A stretch of 64,000 nt of DNA from Watersipora subatra (lineage: Eukaryota > Bryozoa > Gymnolaemata > Cheilostomatida > Watersiporidae), in assembly GCF_963576615.1 (NCBI RefSeq), contig NC_088711.1, positions 37,382,621 to 37,446,620 on the forward strand. Reading direction: 5' to 3'. Positions within the stretch are counted from its first letter, which is position 1. Each line of letters opens with the position of its first letter. A program made the translations under genes and the position numbers. This document shows, piece after piece, positions 1-13,700 of this stretch. Under the pieces are notes generated by a model that had not been told where the DNA came from, ran no database searches, and was given only the letters and a program-made list of their open reading frames with translations.

Positions 1-45
1 TTTTCGTTTGCAGTATTTATAGACAACCTAATGTCACTCAGGAGC

Positions 46-840
46 TTAAACCATAACTGTCACGTACAACTTTTATCATATTTTCTAGGTAAATCAGCTA
101 TGCTGATTTCGATTTTGGACTCAAAATAAAGATTGGTCCACTAACCTTCAAAGTCATTTAGGCTTTTTTAAAGCGTTTCAATATCCGTTTCGAAAACAGC
201 ACAATCGGCATTACAAGCCCCGCCCATAAATATGGGATGAAACCTAGCTTTTTCAGGAACGGAAGTTAGGAATGTTTAGTCCGATTTAGAATAATAGAGA
301 TTGGTGTCTTAAAACCCATTATCTAAATCCAACCTGTAAAATAATCTCAGTCTTTTATGAAAGGTGTATAAACTATCTAAAATTGCTTGTAGCTTGTTAC
401 ATGATGTTTAAATAGGCTGAACGCCGAGAAAAATGAGCTCAAAAAGCACGGTTTTATCACAAGCTAGCGTTGTTATCGCACTTTTTTAAATATGCAATGT
501 TAAATAGCTTATCTACCTTTTAGAAAAGACTGAGATTATTTTTAAGGCTGAATTTAGATATTAATGGATTTTAAAACGCCCATCCTCATTATTCTAAATC
601 GGTCTGAACATCCCTATGTAACTTCTGTTCCTAAAAAGCTAGGTTACGTCACGTATTTATGGGCGGAGCTTGTTGTGCCGATCGTGTTGTTTTCGAGACC
701 GATATTAAAACGCTGTAAAAAAGCCTTCATTACTCTGAAAGTTAGTGGACTAATCTTTATTTTGAATACAAAATCGGAATCAGCAGGTCTGATTTACCTG
801 GTAAATACGATAAAAGTTGTATGTAACAGTTATGGTTTAA
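46..840. mobile_element. Palindromic MITE, family A copy 1
   Basis: Inverted arms of roughly 335 bp each start TTAAACCATAACTGTCACG and end CAGTTATGGTTTAA, with a centre of about 130 bp. TTAA at both tips could be a piggyBac-type target duplication; TA is the alternative. No transposase. A diverged full-length copy lies at 45427-46224. Confidence 0.85.
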
Positions 841-849
841 GGTGGGGGG

Positions 850-1600
850 TCCTGTTGTCAGTCTTTTGTGAGTTGCTTTAAAGATGCCAATCATATAGAA
901 GCTAGTCTCACCGGGGTTGGCTGCATAGCTTCGACATGTTTGCTATTTACCTTGGCAATGACGACGGTACATCGTGGCTGCTTGGGTTTTCCAGCCAACA
1001 CCGCAGCAATGGTGCTTTTAATGACTGTAGGAGAGAACACTGCAGTAATGGCTGTGTCGGGTTCTGACAGTCAGGGTTTGTGACAGAACCTTCGGAAGGG
1101 GATTCATCAAATTGTGACTCACTGTTTGGCAAGTATCGGAAGCCCTGTGGAGTTGGTACTGTCTTCTGGCTCGGCCATGGTACTGTGAAGGGTCATACGT
1201 GACGACAGGGCCGTTTCATATGATAGGGTATTTGAGTTTCATCACCAAACTCTTCAGCTCCTGTACATCATGTTTATTTTTTTGTTATGCCAATACCGTG
1301 GCCAACTGAAAGAGTCATTGGTGTTATTTGTTTTTAAGCAATGCTCAAACATCTGTTCTCTTGTAAAGCAAATTGCCTTAAGATGTGGGATCACAGGTAG
1401 CTCTCGAGTGTGGCTGTTTTTTCTGTAGCGTTAAATGACTCTAAGGAGCACACTCGAAAGTGGGGAACATTTTTTGGCTTGCATGTATCGACGGGTGCTC
1501 TTTTCTACCACAAACTTTAACCGTTAGTGATTCAGTAGATCAATTGCTTCCTCCGTCATAGATTGTCTTTATATACCTTTATTGTTATATTTTTATTGTT
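850..1600. other. Unassigned, perhaps retroelement flank
   Basis: Lies beyond the 3' side of the gypsy pol relic on the minus strand. Short open stretches occur on both strands but none gives a recognisable motif. Confidence 0.3.
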
Positions 1601-1604
1601 TTTC

Positions 1605-2580
1605 GACCAATTCTCTATGGCTTTCATCTTCTTGAGAGCTGTTAGATTACCCTCTGTACTAACCACATAACCCAGATACTCCACTTGGGGTTGGAACAGT
1701 GAAGACTTTGATGCTTTCAGCGTTACCCGGCATATCTGAGTCTGGTGAATACCTTTTCCAGCCTTTTTAGTTGAATGGGGAAATCAGCGAATCAAATGAA
1801 ATCAGTAATGAAGACTTGTTCACATAGAAGACGAGTCTCTCAGTGTAAGCCTCAAAAGATAGGTGGCAAAAGCAGAGGTCAGTCTGAAAAGTAAAATCTT
1901 TCTTTTTCAAATTCCTCCCCTCTTATTGAACGTAGTTGCAGCCTTGTCTTGCACATCTTTACTCAGTGGTACTTGCCAATATCCAGGCAGTAGATCCAGG
2001 GTACAAGTATTTGCTACCTGACAGTCTCCAAGCTCTTATTGATTCTAAGTAGCGGGTGAGCATACTCCTACTGTATTGCTGCTTTTAAATGACGGTAATT
2101 GACACAGAAATGTCACAATTTTTTGTTTACTTACATCACCGACCAATTCCAGGCTCCTGATTCTATTACATCCTATTAGTGAGTGTCCTACCTGTTTTTT
2201 GACATTTTTTGGTCCTAACTGTTTAGCAGGCACTCGGATGGGTCATGCTTTCGGTATCAAAGAGGCAATATCATGTCCAGCCATAGAAGTGTGTCTCTAA
2301 TCATCATCTCTTGAACTAAATACATCGCTATACTGCCACAGTAAGTATTTTATTTTGTCTTGCTGCTTCTTGTAGAGCAGGTTATTTTGGTGTCATCCAA
2401 CAACTGCTGCAGGTAGCTCAGAGTCTTGTTTTGTGACAATTCCTTATCAGTTCTTTCAGTTACTGTTGAGCGCTCTGGTGTTTGGCCACTTTCTTCAGGG
2501 ACCCATGCTCTCCCTACTTGGTTGGAATCTACCATGGTGAATATTCCGATTTTTTGTTCAGTATGAAACGTCACTTTTGT
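1605..2580 (-). pseudogene. Ty3/gypsy-type retrotransposon pol relic
   Basis: On the minus strand, several frames in succession give classic gypsy reverse-transcriptase pieces: a CVNYR strand near 2110, LDLLPGYWQVPLSKD near 1990, and the VEYLGYVVSTEG strand near 1665. The part before RT is also visible (2233-2574). Frame changes and stops interrupt all of them, so the copy is dead. LTRs were not found. Confidence 0.8.
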
Positions 2581-2808
2581 ACTGGAGAGTACAACAGTAT
2601 AACAGCCAAAACTGCCATTCTGTATCCGGGATATTATTGTCTACAGATGGCCCTTTTTTTTACCTTTATCTAGCAAAGTAAACAATGTGAGCAATATTTA
2701 GGATATTTTTGCAAGTTAGTTATTATACATGTAGTTACTATCAACTGCCTAAATAAAATGTTTGGTATGTAAGTAATAAGTTGGATACAGTATTACATTT
2801 AGAGCTGC

Positions 2809-4203
2809 CATAAAACCTCTATTTGCATGCCATGGCATTTTATTTGTCAACCCTTCCCCGATAGTGGCGGTCAAATAGAGGTAGCGTTCAAATAGAGGCT
2901 AGCATTGTATTTTTCAACTAGCTTGTTAGGATTTTGGGAAGATAAATTTAATATTTTTACGAGCACAGCAAATTTTGCCTATATTCTGCACTCTCCTTCA
3001 GGCGGACCGACATTAACATTTTTAAAAGATAACTTACCTTCAACTTGTCAAAGTTCTCTGAATAAATATGTATTGGGAAGCTAAGAAATATCTCTACCAG
3101 TCGATATCTTGCTCGTTAATATCAATTAACCTGCGACAATAGTACCACTATCATCCACAGAGCCTGTGCCCTGTTTTCCAATTTGTTTGGGCTTTCAAAT
3201 TTTTATTTCGTTTTAAATTTGAAGGCATATTTTTATGGTATATATCTTTATATTTTCTATATTTAGCAATGTTGCGTACAAGCTCATTGCACTCATTGAT
3301 ATGTCTGCTACAGTTTGCAGCCAAAACTGGCTTTTTATGTGCAATAGAAGAGGAGTTATGAGTGCCGATCCATTGTAAGCCAAGTTAAAATAACCCTAAG
3401 GATATATGCTGTAAGTCTGCGAATTTGCAAATTATATAGTAATGATCTATCAAATACTACAAATATATATTCAAAAACAAGTGAAATGAACAATATTTAT
3501 AATACACACATAAACAAAAATTGAAACTTTTGAAACAAAGTATTTGCATCGTTTGCTCGGCCAGTTGTGTTTGTTCTGATTGTGGCTTTCGATGGAACGA
3601 AGATCTTCTTGCTGTTCAATACCTTCCACAATGTCTTCTGACCTCAACTCTTCTTCTACACTCCTAAACTAGTGGATATGAGTGTCCAAAGTTTTTTTTT
3701 CAGTAGAGCAAAACTATCATGCATCGCATTTCGCACAAATAATGATCAACTTTTAGTCACATGCACGTTAAGCACAAATTTTAGCCTGAAACTAGTCATT
3801 CATATACCATCGTAAATGTAAACGATTTTTCAAATATGTCGAAGTATCAAAACTGCATTTAACAAGAAACCACTATTAGTCTGCTACAGTTATTAATTTT
3901 TTATATGGTGCCATTTTCAGAGTTTTAGCAAAAGAACGAAGAGTTTTGGAGTTGGAAGACAGACTTCATGTGGAAAAGAAACAAAGAAAGAATTAATTGG
4001 TGTAACCGTGTTATTATTAGTATGAGTTTGTGGGCACTGTTCTATTATGGGTTTGTAAAGATCAAAGAACGTCAAGGGGACGGTCAAATGGACCTGGCGT
4101 TCAATTGAAGGCTGGCGCTCTATTTTTCAACCCTTCTCCTATAGTGGTGATCACACAGAAGTGGCATTCAAATAAAGGTGGCGTTCAATTAGAGGTTTTG
4201 TAG
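2809..4203. mobile_element. Non-autonomous element, family C, near full length
   Basis: Terminal regions begin TAAAACCTCTATTTG and end AATTAGAGGTTTTGTA, with repeated GGCGTTCAAATAGAGG-type words and a shared AACCCTTCTCC block inside both ends. Related pieces lie at 8671-8785 and 35648-35973. No coding capacity seen. Confidence 0.7.
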
Positions 4204-4705
4204 AGGTTTAAAGATAATTTGTAGTTGGAAAACATTTTGCAAGTTAATGTTGCTAAGTATGTCATTATTCTATTACCCTGGCAGCGGGTGCAATGCTACT
4301 GCCATTTACTTACTCCCATGTAGTTATCTCTGGTGATGTTTAATTTGAGTTGTTGTTATATTTAGCTCTTATTAGGAGAGAAGAGCATTTGAGCTATGCT
4401 ATCAATTGCTGCGCGTATCAAAGTCAATGGTGATGCGACAGTTAAAATTATGTGTTTCAGAATAACCTCACTGCCATTTGCAGTGACCAATTGATCTTTG
4501 GCTGGATTGATTAAGTTTACCACACCGGCAAACGTGGTTGCATTTTTGACTCCATAGGTGAACAATAGTGTACAAACTTGTCTCGGAACAATCTTTTGTG
4601 AGAATCACTCATGACATTCTAACATTACTTGTATTTTCAATATTTTCATGATGGATTTTTTTCATTTGGTGCCGCTGCTGATAATGAGCCATGTCATATT
4701 TATAG
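4204..4705. other. Upstream of PDCD2L
   Basis: No TATA box or other element could be assigned. A short open stretch on the minus strand (4362-4565) shows no family likeness. Confidence 0.3.
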
Positions 4706-4795
4706 ATGTCTGGCACCTTTTTGGGATTTATTGATGAACCGATTTCCTCAGAGTGTCAAATTGACAGCAAGACGAGCAAGATAGGTGGAAAGGCT
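4706..4795 (+). CDS. PDCD2L: PDCD2L exon 1
   Basis: Thirty codons from ATG, MSGTFLGFIDEP to SKIGGKA, phase 0, donor GCT|GTAAGT. The short glycine-aspartate strand and K-[IL]-GG motif are the family's usual N-terminus. TTTATAG precedes the ATG and could also be an acceptor if a 5' UTR exon exists. Confidence 0.85.
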
Positions 4796-7700
4796 GTAAG
4801 TGTATTAATTAAAAGATTTTCCTGATCATGTAATCATTGTTTTATCTAGTTTTTTGTTTCTATATTTTATTTTATTCTTTGTTATCTCATTTTGCATTTC
4901 GATGCTTCCCACTTAACTTAGCCATGTTGATAATAAGCTGCATTTTATAAAGGATTGTAATATGTCATCTTAAGCTGTCGATAGGGTAATTTTTATGTGA
5001 GCCTCATAGTTTTCTGCCTAAAATTACTGTTTTAAATTAGCCCATATTAACCACATATTACGCTAACCCTTCCAACTAAACAATATACTTAGATGTTAGT
5101 AAAATTAGTAAAAAAACAAATGATTTTAGGGATTCTTTTTTGAAAAATATTTTTTGTTTTAACAAGAAAAAATATTAATTAGTAGCAACAACTTAAAAAA
5201 AGGTCATTTAGCTAAAAGAAATGCAAAATAATTAAGTCATGTTATTATGGTATATGTTCAATATAGATAAAACTTGTACGTATTCTACGAGTATTCTACG
5301 TGGAATAGAAATATGAACAGATGTTATAACAAAAGTGTAATCAAAAATATATATAGACGAACATGTAACCGCAAGTTTATTCACTTTGTTCTGTTTTATT
5401 CAGTGACTTTGGTCTGAGTTTTTAACTTTTAATACACATTTCTATTGGTAGCATTAGTCTTACAAAAGCGGTCCTTTTCATGGAACCACAGCTATTGAAA
5501 AAATAGCTGAAACTTTGATTTCACACTCTGGTGATATCTGACTAGGACAAGCGTGTTCTTAATCAGGCGTCTAGCAATAGTTTGTGGCACCTCACTAGTA
5601 TTTACCAATAGGAATTACTATTCTGCTTCTTGTTAACCGGTAGACGATCAAACTATGTGTAAAATACTAAAATAGGGTACTGGTCGATACAGGTTGTTGA
5701 CGGAGGAGAAAAAATAGAACTGCAATGTGAGGCATGCAGGAGCAGCACCTGTAGACTGGTCTGTCAGATCTACTGCCCCGTAGATCAGGTCTTTCACAGA
5801 ACACTATATGTCTTCTGCTGCCCGTCACCTGTTTGTCATCGAAGTGGTGTTGGGTAGGCTGCCAAATATTAACCTTCAAGCTGCATTTTAAAAAAAGTTG
5901 CCTCTGAACATTAATTATGCTAGCTTCTGGCCTTGACATCATATGTTATAGCTGCACTTCCCAATTTATTTTTATCACTGAACCCCCTTCGACTAATAAG
6001 GGCATGAAACAAAAACACTAAAAACGATGAAAATATACATGTACATATTCGGAATATATGAAAACATTATGTTATTGAAAGTTTTGCTGTTGGAATTACT
6101 TGGTATGTTGAGACAAATATTTGCTCAAATTTGATACCACATGTCAAAATATTTACCTGAAGACTTTAAAACGTTTTGATGAATGATGAGCATACTTTTC
6201 AGGAACACTGTACGACGTAATATCAGCCATTGTTATGGCGTATTCCAACATTAAAACTGTCTTTAATAATTAAAAATGTTATATCCATTTTCTAAATCCA
6301 AAGCTTTACATTTTTTATCTTTAAAACTTTGAAATTGGCATCACCAAAATACTTAGGAACACCACGCTAATACTTTATAATCAAAGTAGTTCCTTGTTGA
6401 ACTTGGCCAGATACTTCGACGTACAGTGCACCCTCAGGATACGATGTTAATCCATTCCAAGGTTGGCATCGCATGGTGAAAAGTTTGTATAGGAGTATAG
6501 AGGCTGTGGAAGGGTATAGAGACCATTGTAATTATACAATGCAAACACCCCCTGGTAAAAATTGTAAGATGTTTTATAAAAATGTGTAATTATTGAAAAT
6601 TACTAACAAAATGGTATGCTAACTTTAATAATTATAGTTACCTACAATAACTGTATTGTATTCAGTGTAGGTTAATGGCTATGCTCTGCAATAAAATGCA
6701 ACACTATAATGTGTGTACCAAATGCAGTACGTAAGGTAAAAAGTTCTTACTTTCAAGACATACCTATAACATAAACTTTCAGCTCACTTCAAATAAGTTT
6801 AGCTTACTAAACTCACACTTGAAACTAAGTTTTAGTACGTTTTTAACTATTTTACTGAATTTCAACTTTATATCTCGAAAATCTTATTCTTTGTCAGTTT
6901 CTGTCTTTACTTTCACTATAACATTTAGCGTGTCTGCTTAAAACCTTTTTTAACTTATTTCAACAAGAAAAGCTGAGCGATGCAGCTATTGAAAGCGGCC
7001 TCTTGCATGCTTGACCACTTAATGGCCATCGTAAAGAAAAATTAAATTTATTTACTATACAGGACGTACATACCTTTGGAGTAACGTGACTTGAGCTGAT
7101 ACATGTAGCGAGTAGAGCAGAGAGGAGGCAAAGACGTATCAATGCTAATTATGTTACTGTACACTTGAAAATAAATTTAATACGTAATGAAATGGAATTT
7201 TTAGCAGGCTAAAAGAAGTTGTCTAATCTTGTCCAATTTTTCGACTGGTTTTAAAAGGAAAAGTTTAACACTTCTGGGTCATAAAAAGCAGAAATGGCCA
7301 GAAAGACACAGCTTTCCTGCTGGTGCAGAAAGTGCTCTAAGAACTAAGCTAACTTGGTGCAATGCAGAAGATAGTCTACTTTGTCACTTATTGAGGATGA
7401 TGCTTGCTGGTGCACTGTAAATGCTATTGCAATTCAGAAAATTGCTAGCGAGCTAACGCTTATAAAATGATCCAAAGAAGGTTGTACAGTAGTTTGTCTT
7501 GTATGAAATGTGCACATGAATCAATGCATACATGCAGAAGTTGGTACGTATTTATACCCTAAAAGAGTGGTTCTTAACCTGGGTTCGATCGAACCCTAGG
7601 GATTCAGTGAGTCGGTCTCAGGGGTTCGGTGGAGCCTTTGCCGTGGAGAGCTCGCCTGCAAAGACATGATTAAACAAAAAATAAAACATGAAATGAATAG

Positions 7701-10700
7701 CATGAAAAACACGCCACACAAAGAAGATAAATTAATGATATACATTATACATACATTGTGCTGTATCGTTTTTATGTACCAGTCCACACCAGTAAATTAA
7801 ACAGTTGAAATCTTTCTGCTGATGTAGGTTTTTTGTCTCCTCTACTTCCTTGCCACTACTCAATGGTTGCCTCTCTTGAATGCTGATCTCGTGCATGGCC
7901 TCGAACTCCTTCAAGTCGTCAGTCCTAAGCTCCTCCTTGTGTTTGCTTTAACGAGTTTGTTGTTTTTAATAACAATAATCGTAATTGTTAATTGATTGCG
8001 ACCATATTCCTTGGCAATATTAACAATACGAGCGCCTTCTTCCTATTTATTTATGACCTCCAACTTTGTTGTCATAGAAATCATTTTTCCTTTGTCTTGT
8101 AACGTTTCTATCGGTCTCAGATTCCATAGCTAATGAATTAAATATAGATACTTGTAGTTATATACGTATGCTGAATGAAAGTTTATAGTAAAATGGAGTA
8201 TAACGCTACAAATGAATATTTGCTCTTACGCACTTTCACAAAATCTTTCACGTGGAATGCTGACCTGAGAGAAGTCGGTCATCGTGTCTCTTCTAAACGT
8301 CGTGGAAATGTTTTCGGCGAATCAAATTTCGGTGTTTTTGCTATTTTGATGTACGTAATAAGCACCCCAACTGCCAAATTTAAACTCGTGCAAAAATTTT
8401 CTTGAATTCGCATGGTGAAATAAAATTTGTATTGTGAGGTGAAAATATCACTATGTTCAACTTCGTAAGGGGAAAAAGTCATATATCAGGGTAATTGTAC
8501 CCTGAGGGTGCACTGTATATAAAAATGTTTTAGAAAAAATGCTGAGGCCGACGGGGTTAATGTCGATTCACCCAAAAGAGAGTCTTAAAATATGTAAAAC
8601 ATTACCATCGCTTTGTTTGTAAAAGGGTTCAATTTATCTTTCCAAAACTTGGGATGAGCTAGCTGAAAAATACAGTGCCACCCTTTATTTGAATGCCGCT
8701 TCTAATTAAACACCACTATTATTAATAGGGGAAGGGTTGAAAAATAGTGTGCCATGGCGATCAAATAGAGCTTTTACTGTACATAATTTTTACATTTGCT
8801 TGAATTGCCTAGTTTGCTCACTGGCATTTGTTTCTCTTCTTAGATGGAGAATACTGCGCACGCAAACCCCTATTCCATCACCCACTTGTAATCATCACCT
8901 TAAGGCCAACCATTTTAACGCTGCTGATAAACTTGGTGGATGGGGTGATGAAAGTTCTGATAACTGGGGTGCTGTGGCAGCTGATGACTGGAGTGATGGA
9001 AAACCCGATGACTGGAGTGATGGTAAACCCAATGACTGGAGGAATGGGAAACCCAATGACTGGAGTGATGAGAAACCCAGTGACTGGTGTGATGGGAAAA
9101 CGAATGACTGGGGGAATCCTGATGGCATGATGTCAGTTGATGTAAGGCCTGGGAAGTCTTTGAAGGACAAGTCCGAGTCAATAACTACGAGCATGGTTGA
9201 TGTGGAGAAGTTGCTGCAGTCTGTTGAAGGTTTGATTATAGACAATAGAGAGATCGCATCGTATGATTCATATTACATCTCAGTAGCTGAGGAGGACCAG
9301 TTTACTGATGAAAAGTCGTTGACAAACCTGGAAAGGCAGTTCATGGAGGAGTTTGAACAGCAGATATCTGGCTCAGATAAAAGGTAGTCGTCTCAGTTTG
9401 CACTTTTGCACCGTTTGTTAATATAGATCTCAGTCGGCTATTTTAGTCTAACAAATTTGGAGAAGTTGAAATAAAGCTGTTATAATTTTCATTGGCCATC
9501 TTTACATGCACTCAGCAGTCCAGCTTATAATACATCTTACTATCAGCTTCGGATTGTTAATAGTAGACTCTTTGCAATGCTACATGGTGTTCCTGAAAAA
9601 CCCTCCCCATTGAGTCTTGTTTATGTGAGGCAATTTGTTAACACAATCATATGCAGTCTTTAACACATACTTATGCACACATACCAAATACACATCTATA
9701 CATATATATATCTACTATATAAACGGCAATCGTCTGCGTGCGTGTGTGTGATTGAGTGTCCGCCTTATAGAGTACCGTACTTTTCGGACTATTAGCCGCT
9801 ACTAGCTATCTAGGGCGCATTAACGGGAATCTCCGGTTAGTGCACGCCTCTATACATAGCCTACCTATTCATCGTTTTTACACAAAAACACGTCATCTCT
9901 GGTTAGCGCGCGCCTCTACAGTGCCCAACGACACTGGCGCGTTTGAAACAGAAAAGTTGCTGCCGTGTTAAAAAGCACCGTCTTGAGTCCTACGGCCTAT
10001 ACAAAGGTGCCTATACAGCTATACAAATGTACTAATCATTAAATAAAATAAATTAATGAATAGTAATTTAAATGCGATTAATATTTACTGCCAACGTGTA
10101 CCGACAAGGTCACGCGAATGTTGGGTTCTTGTGGTCACTGGAAAAAACGCAGTTCTCACCTACTAAATTTCTACATAAAAATAGGTAAGTACCTCTTATT
10201 CAATGTTGTATTGTCTATGAATTGCCACATTTCCACTACATAACCCTTTCACTTGCGTCCATGTACAAATTTAGCTATCGGCCTACTGCCAGCCATTTTG
10301 CCGATATTGCTTAATATGTATACAATATTTTTTCAATTTCAAACTCCATCTAGAACGTTTGTTTTGGTTATAAATTTCATTTTGCCAACATGTTAACAAG
10401 CACTGCTATACAAAAAATTCGTTGTACTTATACTTTGTGCATTGATAAAGCGATGTGAAGCTACAAAGCAAAACGATCCTCTACAATGTTCCTTATTCTT
10501 ACAAAACCATTACTTTCATCACCATCAGAGTCAGTGCTGCTATTACTTTTTTAAATACATGTATCTGTGTAATCACAAAAAGCTGAATCGGCTATATGTC
10601 ATCAACATAAGTAGTTATCTGTTTCTAATTCGGACGCTTTTGATGAACTTACACAAAAATGTTCGTTTTTAAGTTGGAAATCCCCAAACAAAGATTAAAA

Positions 10701-13700
10701 TATTAAACTTTAGGCTAATTTTATAGAGAAATCTTAGGACAACACTGTCACTACCATAAAAGTCCTAAAGATCGTTGGTCATGTTATCAACGAATAATAA
10801 AATTCAGTTACTAGCAATTGCTGGGAAAGTTGCAAAAAAGTGTCTACGGTGGTCGACCATAGAAAACGCATAAATGAGTCTACATCAGTGAAAGGGTTGA
10901 AAACGTTGGATTTGCCTCTGTTTGTGATAGTAAACATGTTCATTTCCTTCTGAGTTACTTTTGCTTTTTTCCAGCTACGAGTATTACAGAACTACAGCTA
11001 CTACAAAACTTGCACGGGTATTGCTACTGTGTTTTACCTACTAAATTTCTACATCGAAAAGGTTAGTACGGTTTATTCAATGTATTGCCTATGAATCGCC
11101 ACACCTCAACTACTTAACAACGTTGGATTTGCCACTGTTTGTGATAGTTGGACAAGTTCATTTCCTTCAGCAGCTGAGTTACTAATTTTTTTTCTAGCTA
11201 CGAGTAGGCCTACTGTAACTTACTACTACAGAACTTGCACGAGTACTCCGAGGGTTGCGATAGGTGATGGTGAAAAGAAAGAGAGCAGCCGGTATCGACT
11301 TAGTGTCACCCTGCTTTAGCCATGACCAGCTGTACGTCGCCTGCTAAAAAGTAGACACAAACCGAAAACTGTTCATACACCCGACAGAAAAACAAAAGAT
11401 GTTGTCTATCCGCAAGTGTTGCGTTAAACTAACATTGTGCTATTGTTATGTCATGCTATGTTCTTCATGTTCCGCTATACCACATGCAGCATTTTCTAAC
11501 ATATTTTTAAGTATATATATATTTTCATGCATTTGTTATCCTTATTGTATCTCATAAAAAGGCTATCATGTTGGCGCTATGTTTTATTATTGTAAGGTTC
11601 TAATGCTGTATCTCCTTTGACATCATACTGTCTGTGCTGTTGTACATATAAATTTTATCGACACAACCTCATTACTGTTCGTATATACCATGTCAAAACA
11701 CAGGCTATAGACGAAAAACTGGTGAGCTATGATTAGTGTTTTAAGCATGTAGTCTCCATTGAATAAGTGCTGGCGATAGCAAAATATTTTGTATAATTTT
11801 TTAGAAAATGCAAAACTTTTCAATACTGCCAGCTTGAAGAACTTCAGTTTGCCTAGCAATGTCAATTTCATTATTAGTTCTCTGTACACAAATAGGGCAA
11901 TGCCGATTTGAGTGGTTTGAGACTGATGCATTGTAGACTAGCTGTAAAACGTATTGCAGATTTCTATTGTTCTCCCAACATTATTGACATATATGACTGC
12001 ATATGTGTATGCATAGTGTGATCGGGGCAAAAAATTTCAGTAGACTGCATATATGGAGTTGTTTTACAGTATGAAAGACAACTCTCGATAAACCTTTTGC
12101 TGTACATGAATCTGTTTCCGTGGACGGGTAATGCAGCTAGCGGTTTGGGGTCGTGGCGTCACTCGGGGATGCGCGGGAGACCTTTTTCGCCCCGAGTGCA
12201 GTGAGAGTATCCAGGCGCAGCTTTCCTGATGAATGAGTTGGCGAGTGCGAGGCGATTGATTGCGAAGCGATTGAGTGCGAAGCGATTGAGTGCTAGGCGA
12301 TTGATTGCGAGTGCGAGGTGATTGATTGCGAGTGCGAGGTGATTGGTTGCGAGTGCGAGCCGATTGGTTGCGAGTGCGAAGCGATTGGTTGCGAGGCGAT
12401 CGGTTGTGAGTGCGAGGCGATCGATTGCAAGGCGAGTGCGAGGCGATTGAGTGCGAGGCGATTGATTGCGAGTGCAAAGCGATTGATTGCGAGGCGGGTG
12501 CAAGAGTGCGATTGTCAACTGCTCGGTGGGTAAAGACTGGTCAGCCAAGGCGGGGTGAGGCGGCAGAAGTGTGCGATCGTCAACTGCAAATATAGATGGG
12601 TATAGACGGACGCATGAATCTAGATTATTCACTAGATTTTACACGCATCTAGCTGTGAAACACATTGCAGATTTCCATTATTCTCCCCAACATTATTGAA
12701 ATGTAATATGTGTGTGCATATTCAGGGCAACAATTTTAGTAGACAATTGACATAGTAATACATCAGGGCAACAATTTCAGTAGACTGCATATTTGGAGTT
12801 GTTATACAGTATGAAAAACAACTCTCAATAAACCTTATGCTGCGCGTGAATCTGTTCCTGTAAGTGGGTAATGCAGCTAGTATATATATATCTCAGTGTT
12901 GTCTGTCATTCATCTATCCGATTAAAGTGATAAAGTTTTTGCAACCTAAAACCATCGTCGTACTGGATTTGAACTCGATACATTAAAATCGCAAGTCTAC
13001 AAACAAGTGCGTAACTACAAGGCTAAGCTGTTCTGATCATACCCATCTCTCTTACCATATACTTATATCTTTTTCGCCATTGCACACGCAAAATGTGCAT
13101 TTTGTATTAAACTGTGCGCCCTCGAGTTACGATGACCTTATTATGCGATTTTTTTCGCCTGATGAAGTAGACCACAATTTTTTTTTTCCTCACCATACAA
13201 GGACAAAAATTGGTTCGACTTTTTTTGCCATACGAGATCAACAAAGTACTCTATCCAAATTAAACTTTGGCGGTCGATGTGCTGGTTACGTCGGAATAAC
13301 GAAGATGCTGATATGCTACATTATTTGCTGAAATCCCTCTCACAATGCCTGAAAGGGATACGATGCTCGCTCTAACTCAGTTCAGCGTTATTCGTTTCAA
13401 GTTATAGTAAAAACGAAAGCGAAAAAAGATAAGTGATGAAATTTTGGTCGATGACAATTTCACTGAACTTCAACTAACTAAATTTAAGTATGGGTTTAGT
13501 AAGCTAAATTCATTTAAGTTAAATTCAACATTTGATTAATTAATCTGTTTCGAAGGTAAAAACTCTCTGCGGTACATAGGGGGTTCTTTGACTCACAAAG
13601 TACATTGTAATGTTACATTTTATTGCAAATCATAACCGCTGAATACACTAAAGGTACTGTAGGTAACTACAGTTACTAATGTTAACATAATTTTTTATTA

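Noticed and set aside
564-881. 105-codon ORF, also found inverted at 45312-45704
   Set aside because: It lies in the arm of MITE family A and has no coding signature beyond being shared by the copies.
8895-9245. Minus-strand ORFs of 88 and 116 codons
   Set aside because: Antisense shadow of PDCD2L exon 3 and its 24-bp repeat.
12064-12632. Serine/arginine- and leucine-rich ORFs up to 157 codons
   Set aside because: They lie over the CpG-rich minisatellite and its flanks inside a mobile element.
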